DNA of 64,000 bases from Fasciolopsis buskii. Taxonomy: Eukaryota; Platyhelminthes; Trematoda; Plagiorchiida; Fasciolidae. This document shows positions 13,801 to 25,600 of this stretch, piece by piece. The stretch lies in the NCBI GenBank assembly GCA_008360955.1, contig LUCM01008136.1, forward strand, positions 293,369 through 357,368. Direction: 5' to 3'. Each line of letters starts with the position of its first letter. The first letter of the stretch is position 1. Below the pieces are notes generated by a model. It searched no databases. It was not told where the DNA came from and worked only from the letters and a program-made list of their open reading frames with translations. The translations under genes were made by a program, and so were the position numbers.

Positions 13801-16800
13801 GTTTTTTACTCCAAGAAGGATTTTTTCGTTCTTAATTTGCTCGTTAGGTATTATTCAAGTGGTATCCCTGTTTGGTTTGAGATGCTGAAAATGCTTTCAA
13901 ACAAAAGCACAAATTGATCAAGGTTTTTAAATCTGTTCATTCTCTCCTACCCTCGGGCATCCAACGGTCCTACTGTTTCGTCCTGACTGCTTCACCGTTA
14001 CGATAACAATCTAATTGAATAAAACCGCGCCTAAATGACCTTGAGGCAAAGTCAACCCTGGCGCACATTGAGGTCCTTCACAAACGAAAAGCTCCTGTTC
14101 ATAATCAATCACGACCATTAAAGTGCAGTCTACGGATAAATATCCCAAATGATAAACAATAAACTTCAACCCCAGAATGTGGGTGTAATCCTGGGCGGGA
14201 TACTTGGTAAACCTGGAACTTCCTTTGGACAATTGAGCCTGATGAATGCAAACCAAGATGAACCCTCGGACCCTTCCAAAATTTTCGGAAATTCTCGTGA
14301 TACAGCAGGATTTCATCCTTAAAGTCGAGACGCATTTACCTTGACTAGTAAAGTTACCTACGTTTAACTCGCTTTATTACAGTCTAAAAGCAGACAGAAT
14401 AAGAGAAATCTCTCAATAAATGTTTGATATTTTCTGATGGTTTTTATCCCGTAAGTAGTGGAAACTTGACTGTAATAATAAAGATATTATGGTGTTTCGA
14501 AATTTGCGATACCTCTGGCATATATACATTTGTATTTATTTGTAAGATTCTTCCCTCGCCGTCCGAAGCGACGTTTCTTCTTTGTTTCATGATTTTATTT
14601 TCGTGTAGTGTTTATCTACCGAACAATGACTAGGAAATCAATAACTTTTACGTTTTGCCCTCGTATTGAATATTTTCTTTAACTTAATAGGATTTGTAAA
14701 ACTGGCATCGAAGGCATAGGCTCAACAAGAAAAGTAGCGAAACCGATCGTATTGATTAAATGCAGTAAGCAAATAATGGATATTTATCTGTAATTCAACC
14801 TGGTACTTTGTTTCAATAGACTATTAGTGAAAATAAATCATGTCAAAGTTGCCAGTCGCTCGAACTCTAAGTTTCAAAGCAAAGCAATGACTGATAGGCT
14901 CGAAATTCGAAACTAAGCTTAACGAACTTGACTGTTTGGTGATCATCGTTCCTGTTCAAGGAAGCTCATGCCTCGAATTGAATATGCTCAACTTTAGACT
15001 ATCGATTCGTTCAATTCGCGACTGACCGATAGACGGGGACTGGTACGATCCATGAAAAACCGGTGCGCCTTATATATGGCCCATAGCAGCAGCTAGAGAC
15101 TGTTTTCTGACTGAATATGTCTCGCAATCTTTCTGGAATTTGATTTCCTCTAGTATCCCTCAGATTTTACCGTTTTAATTGGTTTGCTGCTTCATATTAT
15201 TTTCCCGAATGGGACTATGTATTTTAGAATTACGGGTCACATACTACAGGTATATAGCTACTAGCAAGAGAAGTTTGTTTTATCCAAATAGTGATTCACT
15301 GGGGTTAAATCAGAGCATATTACAGACGCAGTAGTCACATGGTAAGCGCTTTGATGCAAACCTTCAAAGAGGCACAGATTCGAAGAGTTAATGTGAAAAC
15401 TTTAGTTAGGTTGCAGTCTGCTGGCAAGCTCTACTTGGGATTAAACCAGCCGTTTTCCTTTCTGCTCATACTCAGTCCCATAATATTATTCTCATCGAAG
15501 ATCAGATGCACTTGTCCTTTGTCACACAAACCGGTAATGCGCTTCTGCCATTCCACTATGTTTAGGTTTTTCATTCGTAGCAAAATATTAGGCAGCCTTC
15601 AGTAGTAATCAAAAGTATGGACAACCGATCTATTCAAAATTAGTACTTTTTATTGCTAAATTCGACCACACAAAGAGAAACGAAAACGAACGTTAAATGC
15701 AAATCATCACATTTAGCGAAACAGCATATACACAAACGGAAAGACACACTTGCATGCAAATACAGACATCAACCTTAAAATGGGTGGTAACATACGAGTG
15801 CCTTGGAGTGATCTACCTCAATATTGTTGTTCTTATTTCTGAGGTCGACTTTATTGTCCCAGTTGTAACTTATGCTGTTCGCAGGCGGCGATGACCCACC
15901 GCGGAGCTCTGCTAACTTTACGATTTCGGATAAACATGCGGTATTGTCGGCTGTTCGAATGTCTTGTTCCCTCGGGCTAAAATATCTCATTTCCCTTCCT
16001 AATCCATCTCAGCTAGATAGTATGATCGACCTTGCAACTAAACAACACCGACTGAGTGGATGGGAATAGTAGAATGAGACCTACACAACCCATGGGCGAT
16101 TACCACTAGTGTGTTTTAGCTTGTTTATGCCGACTGATAGATAAACCGCTCCGCCCCAGACGGATTCCATCAATTTGCGTTCTTCATATCCATTTAAGTT
16201 GCTGACACCGAAACAACGTCTCCATCTGATAGGAGAACAAAATAAATCAGGAAGCATTCTGCAAGCTTCATAAAAATATTCTCAAATGCATCTCAACGAT
16301 GCTCACGTTCTTGTTTTGATGAATGTTTTGACTATCATCCTATGCCCGTAATTGTTGCTACCACGAACCTGACGAGAAACGTAGAGCTAACAATAATCAA
16401 GAATTTCAAAATGAAGATCTTATCTCGAGAAAAACCTGCCTTCTAGAACTTTCTCTGAATTAAATCGCTTGATTTGCTCTCTTAGTGTCTATTCAAAGCT
16501 TTGCAAATTCTTATCACAAATCATAGCCTGTGATTGTTCCGAAATGGATTTTAATCATACGCATCACAAGTCATAATCTACATTAAAGGCACCCATGGTT
16601 TTAATTTAACCAACAAATCATTTATGAACTTCGCGAAAACTAAATCAGAAACAGATGAGCTGTCGTCTTTTAGCATCCTCATATCGTACATTCTTTGTCT
16701 TCAATTCTTTTTTGTCTATTTCTCCTACGCTTCATCAATCAGTTGTGGAACTTGTTTCATTCTACTTTTTAACTGTTTGCCCCTAAATCATAGGTTCACT

Positions 16801-16885
16801 GTATGCTCAGATGAGAAGGTATGGTTTTTTACTAGATAATCTTATAATAAACAATACCAATTCTCCAATCGGTGAGCACGCATTG
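10824..16885. other. No recognisable gene
   Basis: No frame here exceeds about 100 codons and none looks protein-like. An AT-rich, partly palindromic patch lies at about 12645-12690 (alternating TA followed by ATGCATG and ACATGC). A short stretch at 10896-10907 reads VRQG, as in reverse transcriptases, but its surroundings do not support a retroelement call. Confidence 0.6.
12645..12690. repeat. AT-rich simple and palindromic patch
   Basis: The patch has TGTATACACATATATATAC followed by TGCATGTGAATACATGCA-like sequence. It is made of overlapping short palindromes and looks like a decayed TA/CA microsatellite. No gene is attached. Confidence 0.5.
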
Positions 16886-16908
16886 ATAATTGATAAAAAG
16901 TATTCCGC
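16886..16908 (+). repeat. 23-bp dispersed motif, copy 1
   Basis: The 23 bases beginning ATAATTGATAAAAAG and ending ATTCCGC recur at 54934-54956 in the same orientation with a single T/C difference. A one-mismatch 23-mer pair is not expected by chance in 64 kb (hand estimate well below 0.1 pairs). Flanking sequence does not align clearly, so this is either a conserved core of an old interspersed repeat or a small shared element. The function is unknown. Confidence 0.55.
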
Positions 16909-19900
16909 CTGTCACTGGGTGAAGTCTCGTTAAAGTACATTCTTGTGACCTTAACAGCTGCGCAGTGAAAACCGGTGTGAAACTCGAAACGATGAAAAGT
17001 CATCGTGACGGAGGCAGTAAAGTGTATTGCGATGCAGTTGAATGTGATTAACTATTCTTCAAACTGGCCCAACACGATGACCGAATCAGAGCTCAAAAGT
17101 TCATCCAAGGGTTTTTTTGTCTGCCTGACCGTCATTTGATTATTCAATGGAATCAGTGGGATGTACGTGACCTTGGTGTCCAGAGGAAAAGTAAAGGGAT
17201 GGATCATTTCTCAGTTTATGCGCTTTTTCGCTAGCGATAAACATCTTGCGTTCTATGCTGGCCCTTTCTCCACAGATGTCAGTGAGCATCGTGTTATATG
17301 CTTCTTGCTCAAGATTTACTGGTATCCCCTAGACTGATTACCAAAGATTAACACTATCTATGGGTCTTCGTTCATGCACTTCAGTGTAAAAATGCCTTTA
17401 ATAGATTTCGCAGTGCAGCCTCAGCATAAGGTATTCGAGACTCATGGTCATTTGTGAGTATTTTGTGAAGCAACATGAGGAATAAACTATTGATGCTCAT
17501 CATTCCAGTGATTTTCACCTCTCATTTCACTTTGTATATGACAAGTCGACGTGACAGGGTGACTCCAATTGCTGTCCAATTTAGATGGAGCTCATCTTTC
17601 AACTTGTTTTTTACGGTTTTACCGCTTAAGATTAACACGAATAGTAGCTCTCTTTTGTTCACTCAGCACATTTACTTTGTTTTTCCTTTAGCTGCTGAGG
17701 TTGACGTTTGGATCGAAAACACTGCGTTGCCAGATGAGGCAACGCACTGGTTATGTCATTTCAGTTGACGATGGAACGTTTGCAGCTTAAGTGTCAAGTT
17801 CAGAAGTAACACTACTCAGGAAGCGCATTTCGGTAAGTAGAAAACGGTGCTGCACTTTTCCAATGGTCAGTAAGACATGGTAGTTCATCAGAAGCAAATC
17901 AGCAAAAGCGCACAATTTAATCAATGAGCTCGGCCTAAATTGAACCATGACGTCTGAAAGCGTGCCTGGCATTACCTTGCAGAATTCACCTGTTATACGG
18001 AATGTGAAATCTATTCAATACAATTATCTCAGTAACTGAACAAATGTCTGCCATTAACACAATTTTGCACTTAAATAGGGGGCTAGGTTAGAGCGGAATG
18101 GCAATCGAAAGCAGTACATGACATCAACGCTAAAAAGCTCTCCCTTTGGTCTTTGCTCATCACCAAAGGCAATGGCAAATAAGAATTCCCTGTCCATGGA
18201 CTTTACTAATTATTCAGAGCCGAATTTATTTCTGAAAAGAAAATAAGAAAACGTTATTCATCCGGCAAATACGGTGGCTAAAAGAACGAAAGAAATGAAG
18301 TTGTGCATAACTACATTTTGCAAGGAAAATCAAGACCTCAGTTGCGCTGGTAGGTAAAACTGCCTACACTAATTGTGGATTCTGGACGCGTCAGATGATA
18401 GCATAACAAACGTTTTCTACATAAAAGTCCGGTTTTATCTGGTAGCATATACCTAGGTCTTAAGTGATGTATTGTCACCAACGAAACAGTCCCCCAAATG
18501 GCTGGCTCACCCCTGGCTTATGAGAGGCCGTATACTGTCATTAGATGTGTGAGCTAAAGTACCGCGGCTACCCTTCTTAGTTTGCAAATAAGGATAGAAT
18601 CTCTCCGAAGGTTTCTTTTCTTTTCGGATAACTTTCTTTTAATATTATAACGACCACCAGTAGTGAAATCTCTGGCCCGGAGGCAATGGATCTCACAAGG
18701 ATGATAGTAAGCGTGGAACCTTCTTCATAGTCTGTCGTCATTCCTGTCTTTGTTTTTCACCTAGGTGAACGTGGCTCATTGGTCTGCGGTGAAGATGCCT
18801 CAAAATCCTCAGTCAGTCTCATGAATTCGCCCTGTATTGCATCTCATTTATGTTTAACAGATGAACTCTCTGAGACCACACCAAACAACTTAAAGTTTCG
18901 GTCATGATTCCTAACAATTTTGACATTTGGCCTGTTTTGCCTTTTGAATAAAGTTACCAGTTGTACAGTGTGGTTGGTCTTATCTATTGGTTACTCTATT
19001 GCTTTAGAATAAATCTCATGCACAGTTCTCATTGGACCTACCGTGGAAGGCTGACGCCCATCTACGAGTCATCCTGCGTTTTATTTGCATCGTCAAACCA
19101 CAAAAATGGAGCCATGTTAGGATTCGTCACCGGTAAAACAACTGAGAACACTCTTACCGGGCCAAGTGACCTCGGGAGATTAATATCTCCCAATACAACG
19201 AATTTTGGCGATCTCTTGATCTAGCTGGGTAGTAGCACCATTAGAACGGAGACCGCCGAACTATTCGTTTGCCGAGCCTTGTGTGCCCACATCCGTAAGG
19301 CAGGAGACCTAAACAGGCTTGGGACAAAAAAATGTGTAGCCTCAAAGTAGCTAAAGTAATTGGAACCTTGAAGTGCACTCCGCTCACGGAGTAGAAAAAT
19401 ACCTTTAGCTTGTCCGTCGTTAATTGTAACCTTTCCGAAACGGGTATAACTAACGTGAACAACGATAGCTCGATCGTTCTTCAACCGCATTTTAGTGGTA
19501 CCAGTAATTTTCAAACTGTGCATTCTTGCAACTGATTACCCCCGTCTATTTGCTTGACTTTTGTGTTATGTTATTAGCGCCTACCCTCACCTTATTAGTT
19601 TTTGGAAATTCATCTTCCTTTATGCCCGAGGCGTCATTCCATGTTTTTACGCCACGAAGCCACCTGAATTATGGTTCTTATACTTGCCGCGACATGCTAT
19701 TCTTGCTTCGTAATGTATTATTTGTGGGCTCACTCTTTTGTTTGGTTTCTGGTTCTGGTAAGGGGTATCACTCTTCTGGTCCCTAGAGCCGGGGTCGGTG
19801 TTGTACTTGTCTCAGCCGCCGCCCAGCTTGCCTGCTGTCTGTCTCTAGGATGTGCGACCGTCTATGTACCTCGGTACACACGTTTGCCCATTTTCCTCGG

Positions 19901-22108
19901 TTTCCTTTGGTCATTATGATCAAGTTCATGTTTCCACCACCTCTCAAAGACCGATTTAATGGCTATTGCGGTGCAGTGCATGTTGTGCTTTAAAAGCCAG
20001 TAATTGAGAGTATATGGCCGCTGGTCTGCAAAACTTCAACGTGCAGGCGCTTAGTTTGTGCTCAGAACATGCGTTGAAGAACTTTGATGTCAACATTACT
20101 TACTGTGTGGTATTCAGCCCTAGCATGACGTGCGATTACTGAGTCACTTTCCGGCTTTGATAGAGGAGATCTCTCAAGCGGTCGAAACTACTTTTTGTGT
20201 TTGCTTTGCCGTGCTAACCGCTAACTGCCTACAGATTTGTAACGGACAGGCAGTCCTTGTGGCTGGCCTAATATAAATGCATTGGCATAACCCAAATTCG
20301 CATGGCTCCATGCAAACTTTTCTTTCGGTTGCATTCTGACCCGGGTAATGGATCTGATATTCCCCGCATTTACTTCTGTGACCAGATGTACTTTCACCGG
20401 GATCAGGTTTGCAGTTCTGTTAGACCATTGATTGTGAAAATAAAGTTAGCGAAATTTATGGAGCCTATGGAATTGTTTGCAAACCGAACCTCGAATCCAT
20501 AACAAAGGGACAGACCATTGCGAACAAAACCTGTACTGGAGTAAGAAAATTCGTCTTAAAGCACCAACTTTATGAACGAATTTTTGTGGGATCTAGTCTT
20601 CAAATTTTTTTCTTCAACTGTCATTCTTGGCCTCTCAAGCTAAAACAAACAACACGAAAAATGATCTGATGGTCAAATTTTCGGTCATTTTTCATAAACC
20701 GGGATAATCAAAGTTTTGGTCTAAAGGGTTTGCCAATGAAATACTTGCTTGCAAATCACCTTGACAAAAAGCAAAATAAAACAAATAACTCTTCAGTTGC
20801 ATCTTGAAGACAGTGCGCAGTTTCGATTTCAAGCCATCTTGAACAAACTGTTTTCATTCTAGAGCGACAAACGCGAATGTTCCTTAATGTGCGGCGGAAA
20901 ATAAACAATGAGGTCTCGAGTGTAATCAATTTTATTCGTAGGCAATATTAACCGCACACTCGCGGTAATTCATACCCGGAGAACTTGTAAAAGGCAGTCA
21001 CCTCATTCGTGAACTTTATTGTTTTCCCCTCCATCAATGTGATTGTTTGTGTGTTTTATCACTTTCAGAACTACAGACTGATATTCCTCTGGAAACAACT
21101 TATCATATTCCCTATTGACCTCACACTCGTTAGGATTTGCGTCAGTAGAGAAGCTTATATCTTGCCAAATCTGGGATTCACAAAATTGGGACAAATGTGA
21201 TGGATAGGAAAGAGTACACTTTGATGCTCATTTGTAATACTAATTTTGAAACTTGTTTAGTTGTAGCGATTTCGCCGAAGGCGATTTTGGAGCTAACTAA
21301 GTGGAACGGCAGAGAATGAGTGAAATATCATGTCATCCGGACAAATTGAGATGATTTCTAACGATTTCTTGAACACCAGGGCGTATTTGTCACCGGATTT
21401 CATGAGCCACAAATTTATCCGATGGTGCTTAAGATCACTATCGTTGATGTTCGATATCCGATTGACATCCAGCTAGAACTGCGAACCGGCTAGGATAATG
21501 CGTTCATCATTATTCACCTAGTCCTGTGTTTCTTTTTGGAAGAGTCCAATATGCCCTACACCGCGAGTTACGCATTAGTGCTACACGAAAAGCCGTGTGT
21601 TTTCATTACAGTTAACGCACCTTTTAGATATCAGTGCAATGCAACCAACCTAATGATTTAGGCTACACAATTAAGAATGCAATATTGTTAACAATTACTA
21701 GTCTTGTTTACTCTACTGTCTCAAAGGATTTACTGATTGACTTCTACAAGTGACGTTTCATTGGAATCGGTAAACCGTCGTGCTCTTCTTGTTTTGCTTT
21801 TATGGGTTCTAGTACCTCATAATTCAGCCCACTGGAACCAAACCGATTGGCCCATTACCGTCCAAAAATGTGATATCAATATACGAACAGGAAAACGTTT
21901 CTTTTCAAAACTTCGTAAAATCAAAGGTCATGTCAAGAAAGTCATCATGTTTTGAGGATTTGAACTGGGTCACAATTCAGATTTCGAATTTATTCAAAAT
22001 TGCCATTTATATATTCAGTAAAAGTGAAAAGCAAAATATGTAATAATGAATTTGTCGCCTTGGAATCCATCTGTTGAGACTAGCACCGCTTTTAAAAGTA
22101 TACTAAAC
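16909..22108. other. No recognisable gene
   Basis: The stretch is featureless apart from a somewhat more GC-rich patch around 19780-19870. The open frames at 17475-17768 (plus, 97 codons) and 19221-19523 (minus, 100 codons) are of chance length; the minus one is overlapped by a second minus-strand frame at 19241-19462. None carries a recognisable domain. Confidence 0.6.
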
Positions 22109-22224
22109 TTTTGTGAATGATAGAATGTTAATAACAATGCTGTTGGTAGATGTAATGTGCTAACGTTTCCACTACCGTGGGTAGTCTTTCTCAAGGCAAG
22201 TTTTACAATCAAATGGCTGAGTGA
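22109..22224 (-). repeat. Dispersed repeat family A, copy 1
   Basis: Read on the minus strand, this piece runs from AAAACTTGCC through TACCCACGGTAGT to CTACCAACAGC and TTATTAACATT. It matches copy 2 (47206-47384, minus) over about 115 bases at roughly 80% or better, and the last 59 bases also match copy 3 (22525-22649, plus). In one frame all copies read TL-H/Q-LPT-A/T-LLLT, with several differences silent, which hints at a former coding end. The copy diverges from the others after TTCACAAAA. The repeat type is unknown; a retrotransposon fragment is most likely. Confidence 0.75.
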
Positions 22225-22524
22225 ACTTTCACCTGCCAACTGCTGTTTAGCTGTCTGTATGTTTTTGGGAATGTTTTTGAACTGTGGGTCGGGTGAGAGA
22301 ATAGATGTCCTTCATGTCCTGCCTCCCTGTGTTGGTGGGGTCGACTAACGTGGTGACCTTTGGAATGTTTGTTTCTCAAAGATGTTAGGACTGTCCATAT
22401 CCCCGAAATCTCTGCTCCATCGCTCAGATTAATGCACTGGGGTGGATGCTTATGGCCAGAGCCTCGACAAATTTACGTTTAGTGCAGGTTCTGAATCCAC
22501 GTTGGAGTACTTTCGTGTTTTCAT
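22225..22524. other. Spacer between two opposed family A copies
   Basis: These 300 bases separate two family A copies that face each other in opposite orientation. A plus-strand frame from 22157 to 22348 and another from 22442 run through it, but neither is convincing. The sequence around 22310-22345 (CTGCCTCCCTGTGTTGGTGG) is slightly GC-rich. Part of it may belong to the repeat upstream of copy 1 on the minus strand, which copies 2 and 3 do not retain. Confidence 0.45.
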
Positions 22525-22649
22525 AAACGTTGACACATTACAGCTACCAACAACGTTATTATTAACATTACACCCTTCAAAACTAAAACCAATACATGGC
22601 GCATCGATTTTTCCGTGCATTCCTTACGTCATTTGGTCCTGATATATAC
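22525..22649 (+). repeat. Dispersed repeat family A, copy 3
   Basis: From AACGTTGACAC to CCTGATATATAC this copy aligns with copy 2 read on its minus strand, including the long block AACCAATACATG-RCR-CATCGATTTTTC and the ending GTCCTGATAT-TAC. Agreement is about 80% with essentially no gaps. Similarity stops at about 22649, a likely 3' boundary since copy 2 ends at the same point. The reading frame shared with copies 1 and 2 is open here (TLQLPTTLLLT, continuing to KLKPIH). The orientation is opposite to copy 1, which lies about 360 bases away. Confidence 0.75.
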
Positions 22650-25600
22650 TAAACTGTATTTAGTTACCAGATAGGGATTCGAATACCTCAATGATAAAAG
22701 GCATTTAACGACCAGTTTGAAGCCGAGCAAACATTTATTAATCATTACTCGTTGAATAGGGCATAATTTTCCATATCACCGTAATCAAACTTTTACCTTG
22801 GAATTCCTCTCGGTCTGTGGGGGGGCATATTTTGCAGTTTAGTGGACCAAAAGTAGCAAGATAACAGCCTCGGGCCACAGTTCAAGACCATGATGGCACA
22901 AATCAAGCCCAAAGCTACAGTCTGCGGGTCATCAAGACTTATTAACTAAGTTACTCAACTTACGAGAAATGAAATATGAAGAGCACAGGGCAGTTTTCCT
23001 TGGCCTGGTGTATTCGGAGTGGATTTGAATCTCAGTGAAACACTTCCATAGGCTAACTGAGGGTGGTAAAAAATGGGAGGGCTGAAGTTTTCATGTGCCG
23101 ATGTAAAAACATCAAGTGACATGGAAAATAACTGGTACTTTTCGACCTCAGAGTAGATATCCCGTTTTAAGATGATTTGGTTTGGTGTCACATTGAGTAT
23201 TTTCACGGTAAATGGTTATGATTTAAGTGACTTATTAGAGGATACAAAACGGTCTTCTGACATGTTCGTGAGCTTGTATTTTATTGTGTCAAACAAAACG
23301 TGTGCCAAATATTTTGTGACGCGTCAGTATTTTCTCTACGACCTTGAAAAATGAATCCTAAAGATGAAAAATTACGACAAATTTTGTTGAGTCCTATGAA
23401 AAGGCATTAGTAAAGATTAAAATTGGCTAATAACCCAACTAGAATTATGTTTGAATGAAACAGCCACGTAACTAGTCCCAAACACGCTACCATTACTTTA
23501 AAGCAATAAACGGGAGTTGCTCCAAATCAAACATTGTTACGACCAGGTGCGTCGTTTAGTTTGCTCTCGTCATCACATGACTCGAATAAATCCCCTCGTG
23601 CTTGTCAGTTCCGTTAGATCACCTCGTAAAACTATATTGGAAATTAGAACTAATCACGGTCTCAATTTCAAAAAGCGTTAATCTTTTTCCTTGACATTAA
23701 GTGTTAGGCATACATGCATTGAAAAATCAAGTTTTCCGCCTCGTTAAACTTTCGGCTATTGTCAATATTATCCCCAATATTCCTTGCAAATGTCTCCTTG
23801 CAATTCACACTTACCCAAGAGATATCGGGCCAGTCAAAAGAACCTAAGATACTCTTATTTTGTTTTCCCTAATCTGAATAAAACCACAGGCAGGCCCATA
23901 TAGTCTCTGCACGGCAAGGCATCGAGCTCGAACTCTAGTCCGTGTTGCTTAACCCGAGGGAAACATTGTGTTCCTGAAAGCTAATGAGCTAAAACGGCCT
24001 GTAATCAAAGTATAAACTTTATATTCCATGAATGCTTACGTTCAGTTGGTAACGCTTTTCTCTGTCAATCGATGACCCAGTTTAATTTTACGGAAATGTT
24101 TATACTCGCCATATGCGAAGATAGGGCATGACACATACGCGCAATGGTAATTTTACTTCGTGTCACCTGGTCATCAAATCGGGGTTGTATTTTATATTTA
24201 ATTACGTAATTATGGAATGCCTCTAATGATGGTTTGCGAAAAAAAACCATACAGTTATCCCGCGTAAGCGAGAGGCCACATGTGCAAGAACAGTCTTTCT
24301 ATCGATAGAATAGTGTGGTACGCTATGCTTACCTGGGCATCCGTACTCGACGTGGTTCTTAAACAATCTATCAGTCAGCATTTAAACAGAACTGAATATT
24401 GATTATAATTAAATGAATTCCAACACAAAAATACAAAGCAATAATTCTGACAACAGAAGTCAGTGGAATGGTGATGCCAGCAACCGTGGGATGATTCGAA
24501 GTGGAGGCAGATAGGCTAAATCATAACTACTTGGACGGCCCAACTCACAAGAAACAATCAGTTTACTTGTTTAGTACAGCAGTAGACGGAAATAAGTGCA
24601 AATGCTTCCCGGATGGTTCCTAATGTAGAAATCCGGCTTCAAATGGACAGGCGGTACAAGACAATACTCGATAAAAACTCATTACCACAGCTCCCAGTAT
24701 CATTCGCCGAGCCACATGTCAATCATCAGTTTGTTAATAAATTATTCTTACCCCACGTAACCACAATGCAAAAGATGGAATGAGTTGTTTTGCTTATTCT
24801 CGCACATTATTCGTGTTAACAACGAAAGCGCATTAAATCGCAAATAAACGAATGTTGAAAACCAACTAACCCGGTTACTGGACCTCAAGGCGTCACTTGA
24901 GCGTGAATGATTTTAAATTATCGATCGTACAGATGGTCCACTTTGAGTTTCATTTGCATTCGGCATCTGTTGCAATCATTTTTGGAGCGGAGTGCAATTT
25001 AATTAATTATTCGCATAGTTCTGTGTGCGGTATTCCAAGTCGAACGGTCCGTGAACATGACAAACACCTGTCATGATCGATTTGGAATTTCCGATCAAAT
25101 CATTTGATAATGTGAACAAAGAGATTTCCCGGCTCGATTTTGACTGTACAGTTTCCATTGGATTAGACGCTTTGCTCAATTAGGGAATTAACTCATTTCA
25201 GCATGCACCACATTGCGTATGTACTTGTGTTTGTGTGAGAGAGAGTGGGTGCGGTCTTAGCGGACAATATGCGTGAATGAATCAAGCAATTTGCACTGGT
25301 TTTCCGGAAGCTTTTGTCCTCCAGTATTCCACAATACGCGAACATAGCTGTCATTTAGCGGCCAGCAGTCGGTTGTGCGCGTGTCATTCAGGTGCAATTT
25401 GCAGCTAATTTGGGTTTGGTCATAGAATGATGCGACGATGCGACTCAACCATTAATATCAAATTAAATTGTTTAATCCAAAGCCCGAGGAACAATGGACC
25501 AGCTTTGATGCCTCCCAGTATTCTCATTATTCTCATTATTATTTCAGAGAAAAGATAGGTCAAATTTGATGAAATGAGTTAGTAAAGTAGTGTATTGCTT

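Noticed and set aside
22675..22687. GATTCGAAT B-box-like sequence next to family A copy 3
   Set aside because: There is no convincing A box at a suitable distance, and the short match is at chance frequency.
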